Part shown: positions 19,255 to 28,698 of the stretch, piece by piece
How the letters are laid out: the number at the start of each line of letters is the position of its first letter
How positions within the stretch are numbered: the first letter of the stretch is position 1
Assembly: GCF_012932375.1 (NCBI RefSeq)
Contig: NZ_JAAIIG010000004.1
Coordinates: 62,001-126,000 of the forward strand
DNA length: 64,000 nt
Direction: 5' to 3'
Origin: Bifidobacterium olomucense
Lineage (GTDB): Bacteria; Actinomycetota; Actinomycetes; Actinomycetales; Bifidobacteriaceae
Made by a program: the position numbers and the translations under genes
Notes under the pieces: generated by a model
Told to the model about the DNA's origin: nothing
The model's database searches: none
The model's input: only the letters and a program-made list of their open reading frames with translations

Positions 19255-20450
19255 GCCTGCGCTCCTTCAGTGGTTTCAGATGTACGGTGACCGTCATTAC
19301 CGTCAACATGGTGGTCATTCACCGTCGCATGTTCCTCCGGCGCATATCCGGATACGGCGTCGCTATACGGTACCGGTCGACGGGCGGTACCGAAATCAAT
19401 GACGTCACTATGCTCGGCAAGTTCAGCGAGGAATGCATCCACTTGCGCATCATCACCGGCGAACTCATAGGTAATGGCACCGATTGCAGAGCCACGGACC
19501 GTGTCGATGCCGCCATAGAGCAGGTTGGATGCGATGGCATGCTTGGCAATGAGACCGGAGATGTTCTGGCCGGAAGCCGATACCTTACGGCCGTGTTCAT
19601 CACTGACATCTTTCTGCCGTATAAGCACGGTGACGATACGGTTCGGCCATTCGCTATGCAGTCTCTCGACTCGATTCTCCTCTGGCAGGCCGGAAAGGGC
19701 GGTGGCAATGAACCGTTTGGTGACCGGCTGCTGCGGGGCGGCAAACACGTCGTATACATCGCCGGATTCCACCACTCGCCCAGCGCTCATCACCGCTACA
19801 CGGTCCGCAATCTGTTGGACCACGTTCATCTGATGGGTGATGAGCACAATGGTGATGCCGAATTCCTTGTTGACACGTTTCAGCAGCGCAAGCACTTCGG
19901 TGGTAGTCTCCGGGTCGAGAGCACTGGTGGCTTCATCGGCGAGCAGTATCTCCGGATTGGTGGCCAACGCTCGCGCGATGCCTACACGTTGCTTCTGACC
20001 GCCTGACAATTGCGAGGGATATTTGTCCGCATGCTCGCTCAAACCCACAAATTCAAGCAGTTCTGCTACACGACGGTCCTGATAGTCCTTGCGCCAATGA
20101 TCAAGTTGCAACGGATAAGCAATGTTCTGCGCTACGGTTTTGGTGGAGAACAGATTGAACTGTTGGAAAATCATGCCGATTTTCTGACGAATGGGCCTAA
20201 GCCTGGCTTCGCTCAAAGCGGTGATATCAGTGTCCAGCACATGCACCGAGCCGCTGGTGGGGCGTTCCAATGCGTTGATGAGACGCACAAGCGTGGATTT
20301 GCCGGCACCTGAATAGCCGATGATGCCGAAAATATCACCTCGATTGATGGTCAGGCTTACATCATTCACGGCGCGGGCCAAGCCTCCCGCGTGTCCGCGG
20401 ACTTTGAATTCCTTGACCACATGATCGAACGTAATGATGGGGTCGCTCAT
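19251..20450 (-). CDS. metN: Methionine ABC transporter ATP-binding protein MetN
   Basis: ATPase of the methionine importer, 399 residues. Walker [10 protein letters not shown] is near residues 44-52, the ABC signature [15 protein letters not shown] follows, and Walker B is [11 protein letters not shown]. The C-terminal extension (about 255-345) is the NIL domain that binds methionine and inhibits transport when the cell is replete. A further hydrophilic tail of about 50 residues, rich in His and Asp, is longer than usual. The ATG at 20450 follows GGGAGAA. Confidence 0.96.
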   Translation of the reverse strand: MSDPIITFDHVVKEFKVRGHAGGLARAVNDVSLTINRGDIFGIIGYSGAGKSTLVRLINALERPTSGSVHVLDTDITALSEARLRPIRQKIGMIFQQFNLFSTKTVAQNIAYPLQLDHWRKDYQDRRVAELLEFVGLSEHADKYPSQLSGGQKQRVGIARALATNPEILLADEATSALDPETTTEVLALLKRVNKEFGITIVLITHQMNVVQQIADRVAVMSAGRVVESGDVYDVFAAPQQPVTKRFIATALSGLPEENRVERLHSEWPNRIVTVLIRQKDVSDEHGRKVSASGQNISGLIAKHAIASNLLYGGIDTVRGSAIGAITYEFAGDDAQVDAFLAELAEHSDVIDFGTARRPVPYSDAVSGYAPEEHATVNDHHVDGNDGHRTSETTEGAQA

Positions 20451-20492
20451 GGGTTCTCCCTGTGTATTGTCATTGATTGGCTGACGTCATAA

Positions 20493-20534
20493 TGCCGGAC
20501 GGAAGGAAACCTATATGCTTCCCTCCGTCCGGCA
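20493..20534 (-). terminator. Intercistronic hairpin between metQ and metN
   Basis: Arms TGCCGGACGGA and TCCGTCCGGCA enclose a further inner pairing, giving a stem of roughly 15 bp around a short AT-rich loop. One position is a mismatch on the plus strand but a G-U pair in minus-strand RNA, which fits the transcribed strand. It lies between the metQ stop and the metN start with no strong T-run. It likely stabilises metQ mRNA or acts as a partial terminator so that more MetQ than MetNI is made. Confidence 0.6.
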
Positions 20535-20593
20535 CGGTTAGCTGTATGGATTGATATAACTGCTACTGTATGTCGGACCTACCGACGAAAACA

Positions 20594-21565
20594 CTACTGG
20601 GCCTTGGCGTCCTTCTCGATATCCGCGAGGAAGCCCTGCAGTTCCTTGGCACTGAACTTATCGGCGAAGACCGCCGTACCGCCAGAGTTCTCCTGAAGGG
20701 CATCAAGTACGTCCTTCTCATGGAAGATATCGACGAGCTTCTTGTAGGTCTCGTTGTTCACGTCCGCCTTACGAGCCACCCACACGTTGATGTACGGACG
20801 AGCTTCTTCGGATTCGGCGTCGTCCTGATAGATGGCATCCTTCGGATCGAGACCTGCATCAGCTACATAGTCGTTGTTGATGACGCCGGCGGCGATAGTC
20901 GGATCCTTCAATGTCGTAGCCACCTGCTCGGCCTTCAACGGGGTCACCTTGACTTTGCTCTTGGCTTCGTCGATGTCGGCCGGAGTGGAGAAAGCCGTCC
21001 AGTCGCCCTTAAGGGTCACAAGGCCAGCAGCCTTGAGCACGCCGATGGCTCGGGCCTGATTGGTTTCATCGTTCGGAATGGTGACGGTGTCACCCTGCTT
21101 GATGTCGTCGATGCTCTTGACCTTGGTGGAATACACGCCGAGCGGATAGATGGCAGTGCCGCCGATGGGTTGAAGATCCTTGTTGTTGCTCACATTGTAG
21201 TTAGCGAGATAGAGCAGGTGCTGGAATTCGTTGAGATCCAATTCGCCGGAATCCAGTGCAGGGTTTTCGGAAGTGTAATCCTGGAAGTCGACGATATCTA
21301 CATAGATGCCGGCCGCTTCGGCCTTCTGCTTGAACTTGACCCATTCCGGGTTGGTTGCACCCACCACACCGATCTTGACCGGATTGTCCTTGCTGCCCTT
21401 GGCTGCGGCCTCATCGGCGCCGGCGAAAGCGCGATAGCCGAAGAATGCGGCCACAGCGATAATAGCTACCACTACAACGGCAATAATCGTATTGCGCAAA
21501 GTGTGGTTCACACGCACCGGTTCGTTGTTGTTGGCCGGGGACGCCGGCTGGGTTGCTGTTGTCAT
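20594..21565 (-). CDS. metQ: Methionine-binding protein MetQ with N-terminal membrane anchor
   Basis: Substrate-binding subunit of the methionine importer (NlpA/MetQ family), 323 residues. The ATG at 21565 follows AGAGAGGAAA; an upstream in-frame codon at 21646 has no ribosome site. Unlike most family members there is no lipobox cysteine. Residues about 27-48 form a long hydrophobic helix (NTIIAVVVVAIIAVAAFFGY) that should act as a signal anchor. The mature domain carries IGVVGATNPEW, DFQDYTSENPALDSGELDLN and the late NNDYVADAGLDPKDAI. It is the first gene of the operon and is followed by a hairpin before metN. Confidence 0.92.
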   Translation of the reverse strand: MTTATQPASPANNNEPVRVNHTLRNTIIAVVVVAIIAVAAFFGYRAFAGADEAAAKGSKDNPVKIGVVGATNPEWVKFKQKAEAAGIYVDIVDFQDYTSENPALDSGELDLNEFQHLLYLANYNVSNNKDLQPIGGTAIYPLGVYSTKVKSIDDIKQGDTVTIPNDETNQARAIGVLKAAGLVTLKGDWTAFSTPADIDEAKSKVKVTPLKAEQVATTLKDPTIAAGVINNDYVADAGLDPKDAIYQDDAESEEARPYINVWVARKADVNNETYKKLVDIFHEKDVLDALQENSGGTAVFADKFSAKELQGFLADIEKDAKAQ

Positions 21566-21740
21566 TGGATTTCCTCTCTCTCCAAAAATTGTTGACGAGT
21601 AACACCGTAGCGTCCTCAGACCAGTCATGCGGCCAAAAACGGGCAAATGCCATATAGGTGTCTTTTATGACGAGTACACAATGGCATCTGCCGTCACGGT
21701 TTAATAACGCGTTACAGGCAGGTCGAGAGGAACTTCGACA

Positions 21741-22571
21741 ATGGAAGACGTGACTATTGACGAACCGCACCATGACATCAAGGCCGTTTTTTTCGACATT
21801 GACGGCACGCTTACCAGTTTCGTGACTCATACCGTTCCCGCGTCCACCGTCGAGGCCATTCACCGCCTGCAAGCTGGGGGAATCAAAGTTTTCATCTGTA
21901 CGGGCCGCGCACCATCGCAAATGAATGTCGTGCTTGACACCATGCCGGTGACTTTCGACGGCATCGTGGCATTCAACGGACAGTACTGCTTTGACAACAC
22001 CGGCTTCTTCGCCTCACAGGCAATTGATACCGGTGACATTCGTATTATCATCAACTGGTTGGCAGCTCACCCGGAAGTGGTATGCAACTTCGGAGAAAAA
22101 GATTACGTATATTTCAATCATTCGAACGATCGATTGCAGGCCACATGGAAAAAATTGGGAAAAACAGCGCCGACACGATACTTCGACGATCCCATGCCGC
22201 GTGCAATCACGCATGAGACCTTCCAGATCAGTCCATTCATCGCCGCCGAACAGGAAGCGGAACTGGTGGGCCTTTGCAGCAACATCCGTGGAGTGCGGTG
22301 GCACCCGGATTTCACCGATCTGATTCCTGCCGATGGCGGCAAACCGCGTGGCATACAACGATTCATGAAGCATTACGGTATTGCCCGCGAGCAGACTATG
22401 GCATTCGGCGATGGTGGCAACGATACCGACATGCTTGCATTTGCAGGCATAGGCGTGGCTATGGGTAATGCTACGGCTGAGCCCAAAGCCGCAGCTGATT
22501 ACATCACCGATGATGTCGATCATGACGGCGTGCTCAATGCTTTACTCCATTGGGGTGTGCTGAAGGATTGA
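21741..22571 (+). CDS. HAD-superfamily hydrolase, Cof type (IIB)
   Basis: Cytosolic phosphatase of 276 residues, probably acting on a sugar phosphate or nucleotide. Motif I is FFDIDGT (Asp19 and Asp21), motif II lies around FICTGR, motif III Lys is in GKPRGI, and motif IV is FGDGGNDTDML. The large cap inserted between motifs II and III marks type IIB. The ATG at 21741 follows AGAGGAA. It is divergent from metQ, with 175 bases between the starts. The substrate cannot be told from sequence. Confidence 0.9.
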   Translation: MEDVTIDEPHHDIKAVFFDIDGTLTSFVTHTVPASTVEAIHRLQAGGIKVFICTGRAPSQMNVVLDTMPVTFDGIVAFNGQYCFDNTGFFASQAIDTGDIRIIINWLAAHPEVVCNFGEKDYVYFNHSNDRLQATWKKLGKTAPTRYFDDPMPRAITHETFQISPFIAAEQEAELVGLCSNIRGVRWHPDFTDLIPADGGKPRGIQRFMKHYGIAREQTMAFGDGGNDTDMLAFAGIGVAMGNATAEPKAAADYITDDVDHDGVLNALLHWGVLKD

Positions 22572-22649
22572 GCCGACAGTAACGAATTCGTTCATGGATT
22601 CGTATGCCAATGCGCTGCATTCATGTACCGCGTGCGACAAAGCGAATAC

Positions 22650-22679
22650 AAAAAGGCCTGGGATTTTCTCCCAGGCCTT
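22650..22679 (-). terminator. Terminator of xfp
   Basis: On the minus strand an 11-bp stem, AAGGCCTGGGA with its complement, and a 5-base loop is followed by a T-run (TTTTTG). It lies about 45 bases past the xfp stop. Confidence 0.88.
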
Positions 22680-22723
22680 CTCTATGCGTTATCGAGATTG
22701 ATAGACGCTATGCACAGAGTGCA

Positions 22724-25201
22724 TCACTCGTTGTCGCCAGCGGTAGCGGCGGTAGCGGTGACAGCGCCCTTCTCCTCGGTGTTCACGCCGGAGTAGATCC
22801 AGTCGGTGTAATCCGGGTGATCGTAGCCATTGTCGACAGCGAACTGGAAGGCTTCCTCACGGAAGGCCTCAAGCTCAGCGATCTTGTCGGCGTACTTCTC
22901 AGCGTCGATCATGCGCAGAGCCTCAGCAGTCAGCTCGTAACGATCGATGCGGTTGACGCGAACCATGTCGTACGGGGTAGTGGTGGAGCCCTCTTCCTCG
23001 TAGCCGTGGACGTTGAAGTTGTCGTGGTTCGGGCGATCGTAGATCAGGCCGCGCACGTCGTGAGCGTAGGAGTGGTAAGCGAACAGCACCGGCTTGTCAG
23101 CGGTGAAGATATCGGCGAACTCCTCGTCAGTCAGAGCCTCGTCGTTCTCCTTAGCGGACTGCAGGGAGAGCAGATCAGCGACGTTGACGACCTTGAACTT
23201 GATGCCCATAGCCTTCAGCTTGTCGGAAGCGGCCATGATCTCCTGAGTCGGGACATCGCCGGCAGCGGCAAGCACGACCTCGGCCTCATCGTTGGACTTG
23301 GCAGTGGAAGCCCAATCCCAAGCGGCAGCACCCTTCTCAAGCTCAGCGCGAGCCTCGTCCAGGGTCAGCCAAGTGGCAGCCGGCTGCTTACCAGCGATGA
23401 TGGCGTTGATCTTGTTGGTGGACTTGTAGCACTTCTCGGCGATAGCCAGCAGCATGTTCGCGTCGGTGGCGAAGTAGATGCCGATGACGTGATCGTTGTG
23501 GAAGCACTTGTTCAGGAGCAGGGAGGTGACACCCGGATCCTGGTGGGAGAAGCCGTTGTGATCCTGACGCCACACGTGAGAGGAGACGAGCAGGTTCATG
23601 GAGGCGATCGGCTTACGCCACGGAATCTCGCGGACGGTAGCCTCAAGCCACTTGGCGTGCTGGTTCAGCATGGAGTCGATCACGTGGACGAAGGACTCGT
23701 AGGAGCTCCAGATGCCGTGACGACCAGTCAGCAGGTAAGCCTCAAGGAAGCCTTCCATCTGGTGCTCGGACAGCTGCTCGACGACCTGGCCGGAGACGTG
23801 CATGTGCTCGTCGACCTCGTCGGAGATGTAGCCGGCATCCCACTGCTTGTTGGTGACCTCGTAGGAAGCCTGCAGACGGTTGGAAGCGGTCTCATCCGGT
23901 CCGAAGATACGGAAGTCGTGCATGTTGCGAGCGATGATGTCGCGGGTGTAGGCGCCCAGAGTACGGGTGGCTTCGAGCTGGCCCCAGCCGTGGCCGTACT
24001 TCTTGACTTCCTTGACCTCGTAGTTCTCGAGCTCCGGCAGATCCAGATCCTTGCGGATCACGCCGCCGTTAGCGTTCGGGTTGGCACCGATGCGCAGCTC
24101 GCCCTTCGGCATGAAGGCCAGAACGTCGTCCTTGACGGCGCCGTTCTCGTCGAACAGCTCCTCCGGCTTGTAGGACTCCAGCCAGTTCTTCAGAACCTCG
24201 AAGTGGGCCTCGGTATCGCGGGCGGAAGCCAGCGGCACCTGGTGAGAGCGCCAGGAACCCTCGGTCTTCTTGCCGTCGATGTACTTCGGGCAGGTCCAGC
24301 CCTTCGGGGTGCGGAAGATCAGCATCGGGTAGAACGGACGGTGGACGTTGTCGGTCTGAGCGGTGGCCTTGATGTCGCAGATCTCGTCCCAGATGGTCTC
24401 CCACAGCTCGGCGAAGCGACGGTGGATGGACATGTGGTCCTCATCGTCGAAGCCGGCGACGAACTCGTACGGCTCATAACCCATGCCGTGGAAGAACTCG
24501 TGCAGCTCTTCGTCGGAAATGCGGGACAGGATGGTCGGGTTGGCGATCTTGTAGCCGTTGAGGTGCAGGATCGGCAGCACGATACCATCGGTGCGCGGGT
24601 TCACGAGCTTGTTGGACTGCCAGCCGGTAGCCAGCGGGCCGGTCTCAGCTTCGCCGTCGCCGACGATGGCCGGGACGAACAGGCTCGGGTTGTCCATGAT
24701 GGCACCGTAAGCGTGGGACAGAGCGTAGCCCAGCTCACCACCCTCATGAATGGAGCCCGGGGTCTCCGGAGCGAAGTGGGACGGAATGCCGCCCGGGTAG
24801 GAGAACTGACGGAAGAACTTCTGCAGACCAGCCTCATCCTTGGTGATCTTCGGGAAGGTCTCGGTGTAGGTGCCGTCCAGGTAGGACTGGGAGGTACCAG
24901 CCGGGCCACCGTGGCCCGGGCCCATGATGATCACGGTGTTCTGGCCGTGATCAGCGATGAAGCGGTTGATGTGGCCGATGAGGAAGTTCAGGCCAGGGGT
25001 GGTGCCCCAGTGGCCCACCAGACGGTGCTTGACGTCTTCGCGGGTGAACGGCTCCTTCATCAGCGGGTTGCTACGCAGGTAGATCTGGCCGATGGAGAGG
25101 TAGTTGGCGGCGCGCCAGTACTTGTCGACGCCTTCGAGGGCTTCCTCGGAAACCGGAGCGTTCAGCTTCTTCCAAGGGGTGCCAATAACAGGACTCGTCA
25201 T
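22724..25201 (-). CDS. xfp: Xylulose-5-phosphate/fructose-6-phosphate phosphoketolase
   Basis: Key enzyme of the bifid shunt. Using thiamine diphosphate and phosphate it splits fructose-6-phosphate to erythrose-4-phosphate and acetyl phosphate, and xylulose-5-phosphate to glyceraldehyde-3-phosphate and acetyl phosphate. 825 residues, exactly the family size. Motifs include [23 protein letters not shown], the ThDP segment [14 protein letters not shown] and the C-terminal [18 protein letters not shown]. The ATG at 25201 is preceded by two tandem AGGAGTAC ribosome-site units. Codon bias is strong, with a long spurious frame on the other strand. It supplies acetyl phosphate to AckA. Confidence 0.99.
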   Translation of the reverse strand: MTSPVIGTPWKKLNAPVSEEALEGVDKYWRAANYLSIGQIYLRSNPLMKEPFTREDVKHRLVGHWGTTPGLNFLIGHINRFIADHGQNTVIIMGPGHGGPAGTSQSYLDGTYTETFPKITKDEAGLQKFFRQFSYPGGIPSHFAPETPGSIHEGGELGYALSHAYGAIMDNPSLFVPAIVGDGEAETGPLATGWQSNKLVNPRTDGIVLPILHLNGYKIANPTILSRISDEELHEFFHGMGYEPYEFVAGFDDEDHMSIHRRFAELWETIWDEICDIKATAQTDNVHRPFYPMLIFRTPKGWTCPKYIDGKKTEGSWRSHQVPLASARDTEAHFEVLKNWLESYKPEELFDENGAVKDDVLAFMPKGELRIGANPNANGGVIRKDLDLPELENYEVKEVKKYGHGWGQLEATRTLGAYTRDIIARNMHDFRIFGPDETASNRLQASYEVTNKQWDAGYISDEVDEHMHVSGQVVEQLSEHQMEGFLEAYLLTGRHGIWSSYESFVHVIDSMLNQHAKWLEATVREIPWRKPIASMNLLVSSHVWRQDHNGFSHQDPGVTSLLLNKCFHNDHVIGIYFATDANMLLAIAEKCYKSTNKINAIIAGKQPAATWLTLDEARAELEKGAAAWDWASTAKSNDEAEVVLAAAGDVPTQEIMAASDKLKAMGIKFKVVNVADLLSLQSAKENDEALTDEEFADIFTADKPVLFAYHSYAHDVRGLIYDRPNHDNFNVHGYEEEGSTTTPYDMVRVNRIDRYELTAEALRMIDAEKYADKIAELEAFREEAFQFAVDNGYDHPDYTDWIYSGVNTEEKGAVTATAATAGDNE

Positions 25202-25643
25202 GTGTACTCCTGTACTCCTGCACGGTATCGTGCGATTGATTATTTCTGTTCGGTCGCGGGCCTCGATTCCTTGCGGTACCAAGGCTTTCCGTTCCCAATC
25301 AATCGTCATGGTACGAGGACAACACGACTTTTGAACGATTTCTTGCGGGTGTGTTCGAAAATGTTAGCGAAATATCACTATTTGTTCGTTTCTGCGAGGC
25401 GATTGTCACTATTGCCAAAAGACGCACAATGGTCATAAACGGCGGAAATACAAGGAAAACCAGCATTATCCCCACTCTTTCCACGTTCGATTTAACTGCG
25501 TTAATATCGGCGTGTTGAGCCTAAACGCCCTCTTTTTGTGCGTATTCCGCACATTCGCGGCGCGTGTCGGGCTTGTCTGCTTTGCCGGCGATAATCAGGA
25601 ATACTGCAAGCTCGACAATCCCATGAACGTTAGGGGAATATCA
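25202..25643. promoter_or_regulatory. Divergent control region between xfp and guaA
   Basis: 442 bases without a gene. The side next to xfp carries the doubled ribosome site (25203-25219). The middle, about 25320-25510, is AT-rich and should contain the divergent promoters. I tried but did not find a purine or other riboswitch fold before guaA. The frame of guaA stays open upstream to 25512, but that part lacks family similarity. Confidence 0.5.
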
Positions 25644-27206
25644 ATGGCAAATGGTCCTGTGCTCGTCGTCGATTTCGGCGCCCAGTACGCCCAACTCATC
25701 GCCCGCCGCGTACGCGAAGCGGGAGTCTACTCGGAATTGGTGCCGCATTCCATGCCCGTAGACGAAATCTTAGCCAAGGATCCGAAGGCGATCATTCTCT
25801 CCGGCGGACCGGCATCCGTGTTTGAACCAGGCGCCCCTTCCATCGACGCCAAGGTGTTCGAAGCCGGCGTACCGGTGCTCGGCATCTGCTACGGATTCCA
25901 GGTCATGGCCTACGAGCTTGGCGGCAAGGTGGATAAGGCCGCGCTCGGCGAGTATGGCAAGACCTCCGCAGTGGTAGATGACGCATCATCTATTCTGGCT
26001 GACTCCCCGGCAGAGCAGACCACATGGATGAGCCACGGCGTGGCCGTCGAGCAGGCTCCGGCCGGCTTCGAGGTGCTCGCCCACACCGAAGGCGCACCGG
26101 TGGCCGCCATGGCGGACGAGTCCCGTAAACTCTACGGCGTGCAGTGGCATCCCGAGGTCAAGCACTCGCCGCTCGGTCAGCAGCTCATCGAGAACTTCCT
26201 GCATCGTTGCGCCGCGCTGCCCAATGACTGGAACGCCTCGAACATCATCGAAACCGAAGTCAAGAAGATTCGCGAAAAGGTCGGCGACGCCGAGGTGATC
26301 TGCGGATTGTCCGGCGGAGTGGATTCCGCTGTTGCCGCAGCTTTGGTGCACAAGGCCATCGGCGACCAGCTCACCTGCGTGTTCGTGGACCATGGTTTGC
26401 TGCGCAAGGGCGAAGTCGAACAGGTCAAGCATGACTTCGTGACCGCCACCGGCATCAAGCTCATCACCGTGGACGCGGCCGATGACTTCCTGACTGCATT
26501 GAAGGGTGTCTCCGAACCGGAGCGCAAACGCAAAATCATCGGCGAGAAGTTCATCCGCACCTTTGAGAAAGCCCAGCAGCAGGTGCTTGAGGAAGCCGGC
26601 GCGCGCGGCAAGGAAGTCAAATTCCTCGTGCAGGGCACGCTCTACCCCGACGTCGTCGAATCCGGCGGCGGCGACGGTGCCGCCAACATCAAATCCCACC
26701 ACAATGTGGGAGGTCTGCCTAAGGACATCAAATTCCAGCTCATCGAACCGCTGCGAACCTTGTTCAAAGACGAGGTCCGCGCGATCGGCACCGAGCTCGG
26801 CCTGCCCGATGAGATCGTCTGGCGTCAGCCGTTCCCCGGTCCGGGCCTCGGCATCCGCATCATCGGCGAAATCACCAAGGAACGCCTCGACCTGTTGCGC
26901 GAAGCCGACGCCATCGCCCGCGAAGAGCTTTCCAAGGCCGGTCTCGATCGTGACATCTGGCAGTGCCCGGTCGTACTGCTCGCCGACGTGCATTCTGTGG
27001 GCGTTCAGGGCGACGAGCGCACCTACGGCTCCCCCATCGTGCTCCGTCCGGTTTCCTCGGAAGACGCCATGACCGCTGACTGGGCCCGCGTACCGTACGA
27101 CGTGCTCGCCACCATCTCCACGCGCATCACCAACGAATGCCGCCAGATCAACCGAGTGGTGCTGGATTGCACTAGCAAGCCCCCGGCAACCATCGAATGG
27201 GAGTGA
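25644..27206 (+). CDS. guaA: GMP synthase (glutamine-hydrolysing)
   Basis: Converts XMP, ATP and glutamine to GMP, 520 residues. The class I glutaminase domain has the nucleophile in GICYGFQ and the His/Glu pair in VQWHPEV. The ATP pyrophosphatase domain has [12 protein letters not shown]. The C-terminal dimerisation domain ends in PPATIEWE, the canonical tail. The ATG at 25644 follows AGGGGAA and gives the usual start [15 protein letters not shown]. It is divergent from xfp. Confidence 0.98.
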   Translation: MANGPVLVVDFGAQYAQLIARRVREAGVYSELVPHSMPVDEILAKDPKAIILSGGPASVFEPGAPSIDAKVFEAGVPVLGICYGFQVMAYELGGKVDKAALGEYGKTSAVVDDASSILADSPAEQTTWMSHGVAVEQAPAGFEVLAHTEGAPVAAMADESRKLYGVQWHPEVKHSPLGQQLIENFLHRCAALPNDWNASNIIETEVKKIREKVGDAEVICGLSGGVDSAVAAALVHKAIGDQLTCVFVDHGLLRKGEVEQVKHDFVTATGIKLITVDAADDFLTALKGVSEPERKRKIIGEKFIRTFEKAQQQVLEEAGARGKEVKFLVQGTLYPDVVESGGGDGAANIKSHHNVGGLPKDIKFQLIEPLRTLFKDEVRAIGTELGLPDEIVWRQPFPGPGLGIRIIGEITKERLDLLREADAIAREELSKAGLDRDIWQCPVVLLADVHSVGVQGDERTYGSPIVLRPVSSEDAMTADWARVPYDVLATISTRITNECRQINRVVLDCTSKPPATIEWE

Positions 27207-27623
27207 AATGCTCTGATGGAGCGTTAGCTGGTGCCGTTATCTATAGGTGGAACGCCATCTGGGATAACGGCATCGCTGTTATATGAGGACTTGTGTGGTG
27301 TTCGCGGCATAATATTCTGAGCTTTTTGACGTGGGGAGCTTTCGATTTGCCTACGACTCCCGCAAATAACTGTTTCACGCGAGTCGTACCAAATTAAACA
27401 CCTTGGCCAATAAGCATTCATTTCCCGGAAATGGCTTTATTTCAACGATTTGCAATAATGAACCATGATCCCAACGCTTCAGTGAAACGTTTAACGTAGC
27501 AATCGTGGCAACGTTGCGTGCCACGTTATTGCATAATCGTTGTTATTGACGAGATGTGGCACATGCGTTGCCATGTTGAGCAAGAATGGGCGGAAGCGCT
27601 GCTTTGGAAATTGGAGAATGCCT
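27207..27623 (+). promoter_or_regulatory. AT-rich, dyad-dense leader before mrr
   Basis: 417 bases with no convincing gene and visibly lower GC than the neighbours. It holds a nested inverted repeat at 27232-27272 just after guaA, TACGACTC with its complement at 27352-27388, a perfect 15-base palindrome at 27419-27433, a 34-base near-palindrome at 27499-27532, and a related TGGCA-N7-TGCCA site at 27557-27573. The last two share spacing and half-sites and look like repressor operators in front of the endonuclease. Confidence 0.5.
27232..27272 (+). terminator. Nested hairpin after guaA
   Basis: Outer arms TGCCGTTATC and GATAACGGCA are perfect (10 bp); inner AGGTGG and CCATCT add six pairs with one G-U. 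It lies 25 bases after the guaA stop without a T-run. It is the probable 3' end of guaA. Confidence 0.5.
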
Positions 27624-28580
27624 ATGACAATGCCGACATGGGATCAGACGTTGTTCCCTATCATGAAAGAGCTTGCTGGAGGTGAAGTACGCACGGCGAA
27701 AGAACTACGCGAAAAAGTGATCGACGTATTTCATATGTCAGTGGATGAGCAAGGGGAGACTCTAAAAAGCGGTCAGCTGCGTATTTCGAATCGTGTCGGT
27801 TGGGGATTAACCCATTTGCATAAAGCAAAACTCATCGAAAACGCTGAGAAGCGAGGATCGTATCGGATTACTGAGGATGGAAAAGCGTTCTTGAACACGC
27901 ATTGCGATGGTTTCGCTCGTGAACAGTTGGAAGCCGTGCCGGCATTTATCGCATGGAAAAAAGGGTATCAAGACAAGAATGATGAGGTAAAGAGCTCCCC
28001 GGTATTCAACCATGAGGACGTTAGTACCGCTACTTCTGATGATCAGACTCCAGAAGACCTGATGGAAAAGGCATCGGAGCAGCTCAATGAAACGCTTGCC
28101 TCAGAGCTGCTTGATCGCATCATGGCAAATGATCCCTATTTCTTCGAGCGTTTGGTAACCAAGTTGGTATTGGGTCTTGGATATGGGGACCTGTCGCAGA
28201 CCTCCGGTGAAGTTACGAAGAAAAGTGGAGACGGAGGTATCGACGGCGTAGTCAGATTGGATAGGCTCGGTTTGGACTCTGTTTACATTCAAGCCAAACG
28301 TTGGAACAGCGATCATGTGGTTGGCCGACCCGATATTCAAGGTTTTGTGGGTGCGCTAGTCGAAAACGGGGCTCAGCGCGGTGTATTTATCACAACTTCA
28401 CGTTTTTCGGAGGAAGCTCGTCGTTATGCTGAGGTAAGCATGCGTTCCAGCAATCTTAGCGTCGTTCTCATTGACGGTATGACATTAACGAAGTTGATGA
28501 TTGAATACAACGTTGGAGTCAGCGTGAAAACCTCTTACGAAGTCAAAGCGGTGGATAACGATTTCTTCGACAACGAGTAA
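27624..28580 (+). CDS. mrr: Mrr-type restriction endonuclease
   Basis: About 318 residues. The N-terminal winged-helix Mrr_N domain covers roughly residues 1-95. The C-terminal PD-(D/E)XK domain (about 175-300) has the catalytic pattern GDGGIDG followed by YIQAKRW. Such enzymes cut methylated or otherwise modified foreign DNA, and no methyltransferase gene lies in this window, which fits a type IV system. ATG codons at 27618, 27624 and 27630 are all possible; 27624 has the best spacing from GGAG. Codon use is more AT-rich than its neighbours, suggesting acquisition by transfer. Confidence 0.88.
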   Translation: MTMPTWDQTLFPIMKELAGGEVRTAKELREKVIDVFHMSVDEQGETLKSGQLRISNRVGWGLTHLHKAKLIENAEKRGSYRITEDGKAFLNTHCDGFAREQLEAVPAFIAWKKGYQDKNDEVKSSPVFNHEDVSTATSDDQTPEDLMEKASEQLNETLASELLDRIMANDPYFFERLVTKLVLGLGYGDLSQTSGEVTKKSGDGGIDGVVRLDRLGLDSVYIQAKRWNSDHVVGRPDIQGFVGALVENGAQRGVFITTSRFSEEARRYAEVSMRSSNLSVVLIDGMTLTKLMIEYNVGVSVKTSYEVKAVDNDFFDNE

Positions 28581-28698
28581 TGGCAATGCAGGGGTGCGAT
28601 CCCTGTAGTTTCAGCCTGCTTTTATGTGTCACGGCAGAACTGATTCGTCCGGTATAATTTTTTCGTTTACGACGATGTTCGGAAAGGAATACCGCCTT

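Noticed and set aside
21566..21740. SAM or S-box riboswitch upstream of metQ
   Set aside because: I could not form the four-way junction or find its conserved core in either direction. Only a weak GCCAT/ATGGC pairing is present.
22604..25438. A 944-codon open frame on the plus strand antisense to xfp
   Set aside because: It mirrors the strongly biased codons of xfp, contains no recognisable domain, has poor residue composition and no ribosome site. Similar long antisense frames occur over pflB (12410-15016), pyk (53080-54717) and rpsA (59278-60594).
25322..25643. Purine riboswitch before guaA
   Set aside because: No TATA...GTTTC-type aptamer core or kissing loops could be traced in the leader.
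27224..27421. Small minus-strand open frame in the guaA-mrr gap
   Set aside because: 65 codons with no ribosome site or recognisable motif, overlapping the dyads.
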